Shown piece by piece: positions 1-6,003 of a stretch of 28,196 nucleotides of DNA (its first letter is position 1; the number at the start of each line of letters is the position of its first letter). Under the pieces are notes generated by a model. The model had not been told where the DNA came from. It made no database searches and saw only the letters and a list, made by a program, of their open reading frames with translations. The position numbers were made by a program, and so were the translations under genes. Location: contig CAYLXP010000066.1 in NCBI GenBank assembly GCA_964387425.1, forward strand, positions 1-28,196, read 5' to 3'. The stretch is from CAYLXP01 sp964387425 (GTDB lineage: Bacteria > Verrucomicrobiota > Kiritimatiellia > UBA8416).

Positions 1-597
1 CCGACCAGCATGCTGTTTCCCAAGGAAGATGTGGAGGCGTTCTGTGCCTCCTTCCTAGGGGTTGTGCTGCTTGACGAAGCCTACGTGGACTTCTCCGATG
101 TGGACTGCATGGATCTTGCGCTGAAGTATGACAATGTCCTGACGATGCGCACGCTGTCGAAATCGTTCTCGCTGGCTGCGCTCCGGGTTGGGTACGTGGT
201 TGGTCCCGCGGCGCTTATCAATGCCCTGATGAAGCTGAAGGACTCCTACAACCTCGACCGTGTCGCGCAGGACTTGGCCCTGGCTGCACTGAATGACGTA
301 GAGCATATGCGCGCCAACGTGGCCCGGATTGTTGCGACGCGTACGGCTCTAGCGGCCGAACTGGAGGCGTGTGGGTTCCGGGTCTACCCATCCCAGACCA
401 ATTTCCTGTGGACAGAACCTCCCGGCAACGTTTCTGCAGCGGATTTGTTTGAGAAACTGCGCGAGGAAGGTATTCTGATCCGGTATTTTCCGGGAGAGAA
501 GACGGGGAAGTGCGTACGGATTACGATTGGAACAGAAACTGAAGTTGCGGCGCTGCTCTGCGCGGTGCGCGACATTGTGAAGGATGGAGCATCATGA
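1..597 (+). CDS. hisC: Histidinol-phosphate aminotransferase, C-terminal part (5' end outside window)
   Basis: PLP-dependent class I/II aminotransferase of histidine biosynthesis, which converts imidazole acetol phosphate and glutamate to histidinol phosphate. The reading frame is open to base 1, so the first ATG at 10 is internal; the family is about 350-360 residues and roughly the last 198 are here. Counting from that ATG, DEAY at 22-25 is the cofactor-contacting Asp/Tyr motif, and TLSKSFSLAALRVGY (about 49-62) carries the Schiff-base lysine K51 and the phosphate-binding arginine R59. These two motifs in this spacing fit HisC, and the hisB and hisA genes that follow support it over other aminotransferases. 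The TGA stop at 595-597 overlaps the hisB ATG, which suggests translational coupling. No disruption is seen in the visible part. Confidence 0.93.
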   Translation, partial: PTSMLFPKEDVEAFCASFLGVVLLDEAYVDFSDVDCMDLALKYDNVLTMRTLSKSFSLAALRVGYVVGPAALINALMKLKDSYNLDRVAQDLALAALNDVEHMRANVARIVATRTALAAELEACGFRVYPSQTNFLWTEPPGNVSAADLFEKLREEGILIRYFPGEKTGKCVRITIGTETEVAALLCAVRDIVKDGAS

Positions 598-1190
598 AGA
601 AGCGGACCGGCAGCGTTAGACGGAACACGCGGGAGACGCAGATCAGCATATCGGTAAACCTGGATGGGACGGGGAGTTACTCCGTGGACACGGGACTGCC
701 TTTCCTGAACCACATGCTTGAGCTGTTCTCGCGGCACTCGCTGATAGACCTGAAACTGAAGGCGAAGGGCGACCTGGAAGTGGACTACCACCACACGGTT
801 GAGGATATCGGCCTGGCGCTGGGGACAGCCATCGATAAAGCTCTTGGTGACCGGAAGGGCATTCGGCGTTACGGCTGGAGTTACATTCCGATGGACGAGG
901 CATTGAGCCGCGTCGTGGTGGATCTTGGCGGCCGACCTTATCTTGTCAAACAGATGGCCTGCAAGAAGCGCAAGCTGCTGGACTTCGAACTGGCTCTCTT
1001 TGATGACTTCTTCCAGGCATTCGTTGTGCAGGCGCGTATGAACCTGCACATTGACCAAATGCTGGGACAGGAAGCACATCACGCGTTTGAAGCCGTATTC
1101 AAAGGACTGGCGCGTGCCATGCGTATGGCCTGCGAGGCTGACCCGCGCGACGCCGGTGTGCCCTCGAGCAAGGGCCGGATTGGCAACTAG
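594..1190 (+). CDS. hisB: Imidazoleglycerol-phosphate dehydratase
   Basis: Dehydrates imidazoleglycerol phosphate to imidazole acetol phosphate in histidine synthesis; a cytoplasmic Mn-dependent enzyme. The 198-residue length is that of the stand-alone monofunctional enzyme, with no fused histidinol-phosphate phosphatase as in E. coli. Two metal-binding His clusters are visible: DYHHTVED at 64-71 and AHHAFEAVFK at 161-170. FLNHMLELFSRH (37-48) and PMDEALSRVVVDLGGRPY (99-116) are further family signatures, and the C-terminus ends in the usual VPSSKG. The ATG at 594 overlaps the hisC stop, with a purine-rich AAGGATGGAG just upstream. The next gene is hisA; hisH, often placed between the two, is absent here. 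Confidence 0.96.
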   Translation: MKKRTGSVRRNTRETQISISVNLDGTGSYSVDTGLPFLNHMLELFSRHSLIDLKLKAKGDLEVDYHHTVEDIGLALGTAIDKALGDRKGIRRYGWSYIPMDEALSRVVVDLGGRPYLVKQMACKKRKLLDFELALFDDFFQAFVVQARMNLHIDQMLGQEAHHAFEAVFKGLARAMRMACEADPRDAGVPSSKGRIGN

Positions 1191-1196
1191 GACGGG

Positions 1197-1224
1197 CTTC
1201 AGACCGCTGACTACAGACTCCGTA
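1197..1224 (+). repeat. Degenerate heptad repeat after hisB
   Basis: Four consecutive seven-base units (cttcaga, ccgctga, ctacaga, ctccgta) begin six bases after the hisB TAG and end shortly before the GGGGGA ribosome-binding site of hisA. The units match each other only partly. Placement between stop codon and next gene matches the clearer repeats at 1963, 15383, 19147 and 22709. Confidence 0.4.
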
Positions 1225-1241
1225 TTTCTTTTGGGGGACTC

Positions 1242-1964
1242 ATGATTATCTTACCAGCTATTGACTTGAAGGATGGCCGCTGTGTGCGCCTGCGCCAGGG
1301 GCGTGCCGATGACGCTACTGTCTATTCCAACGACCCGGTAGACATGGCGAAGCACTGGGTCGACGAGGGTGGGGAGTACCTGCATCTCGTGGATCTTGAC
1401 GGTGCTTTCCAGGGAAAGCCCGCACACTTGGAGATTATTGGCCGTATCGCTGAGGCGATCCCGATCCCCGTGGAAGTCGGAGGAGGGTTGCGGACCGACG
1501 ACGATATCCGCCGCCTCCTGGATGTCGGCGTCGATCGGGCCATCATCGGAACCCGGGCGTTCGCCGATCCGGACTCGCTGGCTGAAACCGTGGTGCAGTT
1601 TGGCGATCACGTGGCTGTCGGGATTGACGCGCGTGATGGACGCGTACAGGTCAAGGGCTGGGTTGAGACGACGGATATGCTGGCGGTTGATCTTGCTCGC
1701 AAGGCCGATGAAGTCGGCGTCAAGACACTCATCGTCACAGACACCGCAACGGACGGCATGATGGTGGGAACGAACGTTGCGGCGATGGACGAAGTATGCC
1801 GCGCCGTGTCCTGCAACGTCATTGCGTCCGGCGGCGTGACAACCCCTGATGACGTGCGTGCCCTTACGGCCCTTGGTCACGACAATCTCTACGGGGCTAT
1901 TGTCGGCAAGGCGCTGTATGAAGAGAGTACGACGCTGCGCGAAATGAAGGCCGCGGCTGAGTAA
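1242..1964 (+). CDS. hisA: ProFAR isomerase
   Basis: 1-(5-phosphoribosyl)-5-[(5-phosphoribosylamino)methylideneamino]imidazole-4-carboxamide isomerase, a TIM-barrel Amadori-type isomerase of histidine synthesis. The 240-residue length is normal. The N-terminus MIILPAIDLKDG holds catalytic Asp8, and the second catalytic Asp is D129 in VAVGIDARDG. Phosphate-binding loops are VEVGGGLRT (77-85), IIGTRAF (101-107), ASGGVT (195-200) and the C-terminal AIVGKALYE. The two-fold barrel repeat and the DTATDGMMVGTN segment separate HisA from HisF. GGGGGA about 3 bases before the ATG is the ribosome-binding site. hisF does not follow; the next gene is an unrelated peptidase. Confidence 0.96.
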   Translation: MIILPAIDLKDGRCVRLRQGRADDATVYSNDPVDMAKHWVDEGGEYLHLVDLDGAFQGKPAHLEIIGRIAEAIPIPVEVGGGLRTDDDIRRLLDVGVDRAIIGTRAFADPDSLAETVVQFGDHVAVGIDARDGRVQVKGWVETTDMLAVDLARKADEVGVKTLIVTDTATDGMMVGTNVAAMDEVCRAVSCNVIASGGVTTPDDVRALTALGHDNLYGAIVGKALYEESTTLREMKAAAE

Positions 1965-2000
1965 AAGCTGAAAGCTGAAATTTGGAAAGCTGAAATTGAG
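1963..2000 (+). repeat. Heptad repeat (aagctga type) at the hisA stop
   Basis: The repeat starts on the hisA TAA itself and has near-7-base periodicity: aagctga, aagctga, aatttgg, then aaagctga and aattgag. The same core word GCTGAAA recurs in the gaps at 15383 and 19147, so this belongs to one dispersed intergenic family. No coding potential. Confidence 0.6.
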
Positions 2001-2007
2001 ATGTGTT

Positions 2008-2022
2008 CCGGGCTGCGCCCGG
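2008..2022 (+). terminator. Short GC hairpin between hisA and the M16 gene
   Basis: CCGGGC, loop TGC, GCCCGG form a perfect 6-bp stem 44 bases after the hisA stop. It is followed by TATTTGG rather than a clear T-run, so it could be a weak terminator or only a hairpin in the leader of the peptidase gene. Confidence 0.25.
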
Positions 2023-2059
2023 TATTTGGACCATGCAGTAGTTCTTTGGAGCCCGGAGT

Positions 2060-3343
2060 ATGTTTGAGAATGTGAATGAGACGAAATTGGCGAATGGCGT
2101 GAGGGTGGTGACGTCTACCTTGCCGCACGTCGAGAGTGTGACCGTCGGAATCTGGGTGGGAGTCGGCTCCCGGCACGAATCCAGGAGGATGGGTGGTGCG
2201 AGCCACTTCCTGGAGCACCTCATGTTCAAGGGTACGGCCTCGCGCTCGCCGCTCGACATTACCCGTGCGATTGAGGGGAAGGGGGGCTACCTGAATGCCT
2301 TCACGCAGGAGGAGAGCACCTGCTACTACGCAAGGGTAGGCTACGATCACCTGGAGACCACGCTGGACGTACTGGTGGATATGGTACTCAACCCCAAGCT
2401 GGATGAAGCGGATATCGACAAAGAACGTCAGGTGATCCTGGAAGAGATGATGATGTACCAGGATCAGCCGCATCACCTCGCGTCGGAAATGCTCGACGGC
2501 GCCGTGTGGCCCCAGCATCCATTGGGACGTCCGATCATCGGAACTGAGAAGAGCGTTGGCGGCATGTCCCAGGAGGATCTTCGCCGCTTCAAAGAGACTA
2601 AGTATGTGCCGGCCAACACCGTTATCGCCGTGGCAGGCCGAGTGGACCATGCTGATTTGGTTGAGCAAATCACCGCCCTCATGCAGGGCATGAAGCGACA
2701 CCCTATGCCGCGCTCGGTACGTTACACCGGCGATGTGAAACGGAAGAAGGCGGTCATGGCCGGTAAGGACATCGAGCAGACCCACGTGGCGATGGGATTC
2801 CGTCTTTTCGGGCGCCTGGATCGCCGTCGCCATGCCTTGAAGCTCTTGAACACCGTGCTCGGTGAAAACATGAGCTCACGGCTCTTCCAGGTCGTGCGGG
2901 AGCGGCATGGGCTGGCCTACTCGATTCACTCCGGCTGCCACCTCTATGCGGACACCGGAGTCCTCAGTATTACGGCCGGCCTTGACCGACGACGGTCTGA
3001 GAAGGCTTTGAAGCTGATTCTGAAAGAGGTCGACCGCTTCCGGCAGCGCCCGATATCGGGGAGCGAGCTAACGCGCGCGAAGGACTACGCCATTGGCCAG
3101 CTCCGGCTGGGGTTAGAGAGCACATCGAACCAGATGATGTGGATTGGCGAGAACCTCATCTCGCGCGGGCGTGTCATCGATCCCGAAGAGACCATTGGTG
3201 CCCTGGAAGCCGTGACCACGGAGGGCATCCAGAAACTCGCGAACACCTTCTTCCGCAAGAGCCGTCTCAGCATCGCGATGGTTGCGCCTACAGGCGATGC
3301 GATGGAGGCGTCGACGCTCTCTGCGTCGGTAAAGGCCTTCTGA
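2060..3343 (+). CDS. M16 family zinc peptidase (processing peptidase/PqqL-like)
   Basis: A metallopeptidase of the M16B type, which cut peptides inside a clam-shell chamber formed by two related domains. The inverted zinc motif HFLEH is at residues 49-53, with the distal glutamate at E128 or E129 in VILEEMMMYQD. NAFTQEESTCYYARV (79-93) and PLGRPIIGTEKSV (154-166) are typical of the active subunit. In the C-terminal half SSRLFQVVRERHGLAYSIHSG carries the conserved Arg/Tyr pair. At 427 residues it matches the small single-chain bacterial members. There is no signal peptide, so cytoplasmic location is likely. Physiological substrate cannot be inferred. The N-terminal half is catalytically intact; no separate inactive partner subunit is next to it. 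Confidence 0.93.
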   Translation: MFENVNETKLANGVRVVTSTLPHVESVTVGIWVGVGSRHESRRMGGASHFLEHLMFKGTASRSPLDITRAIEGKGGYLNAFTQEESTCYYARVGYDHLETTLDVLVDMVLNPKLDEADIDKERQVILEEMMMYQDQPHHLASEMLDGAVWPQHPLGRPIIGTEKSVGGMSQEDLRRFKETKYVPANTVIAVAGRVDHADLVEQITALMQGMKRHPMPRSVRYTGDVKRKKAVMAGKDIEQTHVAMGFRLFGRLDRRRHALKLLNTVLGENMSSRLFQVVRERHGLAYSIHSGCHLYADTGVLSITAGLDRRRSEKALKLILKEVDRFRQRPISGSELTRAKDYAIGQLRLGLESTSNQMMWIGENLISRGRVIDPEETIGALEAVTTEGIQKLANTFFRKSRLSIAMVAPTGDAMEASTLSASVKAF

Positions 3344-3403
3344 TGTCGAGAAGCGTCTCCACCTGGGGCTGCGCTGATGAGCCTGTGACCTTCAAGGGGC
3401 AGC

Positions 3404-3433
3404 TTGCGCTACACAGTTTTGCTTATAGCGCAA
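3404..3433 (+). promoter_or_regulatory. 8-bp inverted repeat upstream of the adhesin gene
   Basis: TTGCGCTA at 3404-3411 and TAGCGCAA at 3426-3433 are perfect inverted copies with a 14-base spacer, 88 bases before the adhesin start. This could be a regulator site or a hairpin ending transcription of the peptidase gene; there is no T-run, which slightly favours an operator. The rest of the 177-base gap shows no gene, only a strong AGGAGGAG ribosome-binding site just before 3521. Confidence 0.3.
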
Positions 3434-3520
3434 TCTTGTGAATGGCGTCGAATGCCTTTCCACGGTAATCTCGAGTGAACATCCGCTCGTTACAACTAAG
3501 GATCAAACAGGAGGAGTCTC

Positions 3521-4369
3521 ATGAGTTCGTTGGGTCACTGTCCAGTCCGTCAGCAATTGCTCCCACGTGCTGTGTCCCTGTTTCTGCTGTCATTTCTGAT
3601 GCTGGCACCACCGCTGCGTAATGCGGGCGCGTATGAAGCCGGTCCCGGCGCTGACGATGTCAACTCCCCGTACAACACATCGGTCGGAGGCGGTGCCGGC
3701 CAATTGCAGGCTGCCGGGAATTTCGGCAACAGCTTCTTTGGCTACACCGCAGGTACGGGAACCGTAGGCTCAGTTAATACAGCTGTTGGGGCGGGCGCTG
3801 GAGGTCACGTATCTGGTCATGGCAACACCGCTGTGGGTGTCAGTTCCGGGCAACGCGGCACCGGAAGGTATAACTTCGCGGCGGGAGCATCCTCTGGGTA
3901 TCGCGTATCCGGAGATTACAACTTTGCAGCGGGGTATTTGGCCGGTTGGAACGTCGGCGGCTCAAACAACTTTGCGGTCGGATCCTTCGCCGGAGAAGCC
4001 GTTTCTGGGGAGGGCAACTTTGCTGCTGGTCAGAATGCCGGACAGCATGTCTCCGGGAGGCACAACAGTGCAGTTGGTTCTACTGCCGGTGGTCAGGTTA
4101 GCGGGAATCTCAACTTTGCGGCTGGGTACGATGCTGGTGACCTAGTGTCCGGTGCCGGCAACTCTGCCGTTGGCGACAGTGCGGGGCGAGAGGTGTCCGG
4201 GGACTACAACTTCGCAGGCGGGTACTCTGCCGGGGCGTTCGTCACTGGCGACAACAATATAGCCATCGGCACTACAGCCGGAACTCTTTCCTCCGGGTCA
4301 GGCAACTTTGCAGGAGGCAACGGTGCGGGGATGTTTGTAAGTGGGGGGGTACAACTTCGCTGGGGGTAG
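3521..4369 (+). CDS. Trimeric autotransporter (YadA-like) adhesin, N-terminal part before frameshift
   Basis: Encodes the signal peptide and first half of a repeat-built surface adhesin. The start has an excellent ribosome-binding site (AGGAGGAG, 6 bases upstream). Residues about 1-37 form an export signal: basic start, hydrophobic LFLLSFLMLAPPL, probable cleavage after NAGA. From about residue 51 the chain is a tandem array of sixteen-residue units of the form xNxAxGxxAGxxVSGx, fourteen in this half. The frame ends in a foreign tail (VQLRWG) after a run of seven G at 4343-4349. Dropping one G joins VSGG directly to YNFAGG of the next frame with repeat phase kept. So this is the front of one gene ending at 5762, not an independent protein, unless the frameshift is fixed. 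Confidence 0.85.
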   Translation: MSSLGHCPVRQQLLPRAVSLFLLSFLMLAPPLRNAGAYEAGPGADDVNSPYNTSVGGGAGQLQAAGNFGNSFFGYTAGTGTVGSVNTAVGAGAGGHVSGHGNTAVGVSSGQRGTGRYNFAAGASSGYRVSGDYNFAAGYLAGWNVGGSNNFAVGSFAGEAVSGEGNFAAGQNAGQHVSGRHNSAVGSTAGGQVSGNLNFAAGYDAGDLVSGAGNSAVGDSAGREVSGDYNFAGGYSAGAFVTGDNNIAIGTTAGTLSSGSGNFAGGNGAGMFVSGGVQLRWG

Positions 4370-5072
4370 CAGTGCCGGCGTTGGAGTCACCGGTGATGGC
4401 AACTACGCAGGAGGTCACCTTTCGGGAGGGAGTGTGTCTGGTAACCGAAACTACGCGGGCGGGGCCGAAGCAGGCTTGGCCGTTTCGGGCGACAGGAACT
4501 TTGCGGGCGGTGATGGGGCTGGTGCTGGCGTTGGCGGTGATGACAACTTCGCAGGCGGCTTTGGTGCTGGAGTCGGCGTCCTGGGCAACGCCAACTTCGC
4601 TGGCGGTTATGCTGCCGGTGGCGGTGTTGAGGGCGCCGACAACATGGCTCTAGGCACGCGTGCAGGTGGCGGTGTGACAGGGCATCGCAATTTTGCCGGT
4701 GGCTACCAGGCGGGGCGATTGGTAACCGGAAGTGGCAATGCTGCTGTTGGAGAGACAGCCGGGGAGAGCGTGACGGGAATGGGGAACGTGGCGTTCGGGA
4801 CAAGTGCCGGCCAACGCGTATCCGGCACCAACAATACCGCGATTGGACGCAGTGCTGGTTTCAGGGCGAGTGGACGCGACAACGTGGCTATTGGCAGCCT
4901 GTCAGGTGGAGACGTAACGGGGAGCGGCAACTTCGCAGCAGGAAACAACTACGCAGGCGGAAATGTGTCAGGAGACAACAATGTAGCTCTTGGATCCGGA
5001 GCTGGGAACGGCGTTACGGCGAATAACACGGTTTCAATCGGCACGGGGGCGAGAGGCAGCTCTGACGGATCC
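3671..5072 (+). repeat. About 29 tandem 48-bp coding repeats (16-residue beta-roll units)
   Basis: Nearly every unit is sixteen residues long (first about 18, one near the end 17) with fixed N-x-A-x-G, A/S-G and V-x-G positions, for example YNFAAGASSGYRVSGD and NNFAVGSFAGEAVSGE. The units differ from one another at DNA level, so the array looks old rather than freshly expanded. The classical YadA head repeat is about 14 residues. Confidence 0.85.
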
Positions 5073-5762
5073 GTCGCCATCGGCTTCAATGCCACGGCGC
5101 TTTCATCGACTGCAGTCGGGCCGGGAGCGACGGCAACCGGGACGCGGAGCACGGCACTTGGTGATGACACGGTCGCATCCGGCGCCTTCAGTACGGCGGT
5201 AGGCGAGGACGCATCTGCGACGGCCGACAACAGCGTGGCGCTTGGTGCAAATAGTACGGCGACTGAAGCCAATACGGTGAGCGTTGGCGCGCCCGGAAGT
5301 GAGCGACGCATCACGAATGTGGCGGACGGCGTCAATCCGAACGACGTTGCAAGCAAGGGACAGGTTGACACTGTTGCCGACTATGCCTCCTTCAACAGCG
5401 CTCGCATCTCGCGCAACTCGTCGCGAATCAATGAGAACCGCGCCATGATCGAGGACAACCGGGGAAGGATTGATGCCAACAGTGACGCGATTGAGGAACT
5501 GAGAGGAGACGTTGACCGGGCCTATGCCGGTGTTGCTGCTGCAGCCGCGATGCCGCCGATGATCACACCCTCGGCGCCCGGCAAGACGACACTCATGGCC
5601 GCTGCTGCCAACTTCCGCGGCGAGAATGCGATCGGCGTGAATGCGACGCATTTCCTCGGTGGGAAGATGTTTGAAGATCACCACCTCCTCGTTAACGCAG
5701 GTTTCTCTGTGACGTCACAGGAAGATGTCCTGTCACGCGTGTCTGTTGGAATCGAGTTTTGA
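4341..5762 (+). CDS. Trimeric autotransporter (YadA-like) adhesin, C-terminal part after frameshift
   Basis: Continuation of the adhesin in the next frame; the GTG at 4341 is only the first possible start and probably not used. It carries repeats 15-29, then a shorter-period YadA head segment (VAIGFNATALSSTAVG and following), a neck-like segment (ERRITNVADGVNPNDVASKGQV), and a heptad-rich coiled-coil stalk (RISRNSSRINENRAMIEDN onward). The C-terminus of about 70 residues, starting near AYAGVAAAAAMPP and ending in VSVGIEF, fits a YadA membrane anchor: four beta strands, three copies of which make a 12-strand barrel, with a terminal aromatic residue. This predicts a trimeric outer-membrane lollipop-type adhesin. 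It lacks its own signal peptide, so it can work only when the G-run frame is restored. Ligand unknown. Confidence 0.85.
   Translation: MGGYNFAGGSSAGVGVTGDGNYAGGHLSGGSVSGNRNYAGGAEAGLAVSGDRNFAGGDGAGAGVGGDDNFAGGFGAGVGVLGNANFAGGYAAGGGVEGADNMALGTRAGGGVTGHRNFAGGYQAGRLVTGSGNAAVGETAGESVTGMGNVAFGTSAGQRVSGTNNTAIGRSAGFRASGRDNVAIGSLSGGDVTGSGNFAAGNNYAGGNVSGDNNVALGSGAGNGVTANNTVSIGTGARGSSDGSVAIGFNATALSSTAVGPGATATGTRSTALGDDTVASGAFSTAVGEDASATADNSVALGANSTATEANTVSVGAPGSERRITNVADGVNPNDVASKGQVDTVADYASFNSARISRNSSRINENRAMIEDNRGRIDANSDAIEELRGDVDRAYAGVAAAAAMPPMITPSAPGKTTLMAAAANFRGENAIGVNATHFLGGKMFEDHHLLVNAGFSVTSQEDVLSRVSVGIEF
4343..4349 (+). other. G7 homopolymer at the adhesin frameshift
   Basis: Seven G lie exactly where the reading frame changes between repeat 14 and repeat 15. 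Six G would give an uninterrupted frame of 746 residues from 3521 to 5762. It may be a slippage-prone switch, a fixed mutation, or an assembly error. Confidence 0.7.
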
Positions 5763-5803
5763 GGCTGAGGTCCTGAGGCTTTCGTAGCAGCGCGCGGCTC
5801 TCG

Positions 5804-5928
5804 GTAGCGCGGGCTTCTCCGAAGCCCAGCGCAGATCCACAGGGAGCGTCTTTTGATCGGCAACCGTTGCCGAAGTGGATATAGCATCTTGATCGATCCA
5901 CCCTCGGCTTCGGAGAAGCCGGGGCTAC
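5804..5928. repeat. REP/BIME-like element: inverted GTAG-hairpin pair
   Basis: Two 23-base sequences, at 5804-5826 and (inverted) 5906-5928, match at 21 of 23 positions. Each starts with GTAG on its own strand and holds a perfect hairpin GGCTTC-TCC-GAAGCC. A third hairpin, CGGCAA-CCG-TTGCCG, lies between them at 5858-5872, and ATCCAC (5835-5840) can pair with GTGGAT (5875-5880). A GTAG foot followed by a hairpin, in inverted pairs, is the hallmark of REP sequences moved by RAYT transposases. It sits between convergent genes, where REP pairs usually lie, and may also end transcription from both sides. Confidence 0.6.
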
Positions 5929-6003
5929 TTGCAGCCACTCACAGTTCCGCCCTGATTAATCTGGCGGAGGTATGACGCCGGGACGGGAATAGCTAGAAAC
6001 ACT

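Noticed and set aside
5103..5684. Reverse open frames opposite the adhesin C-terminus
   Set aside because: The forward strand encodes a coherent YadA neck, stalk and anchor; the reverse frames have no family features.
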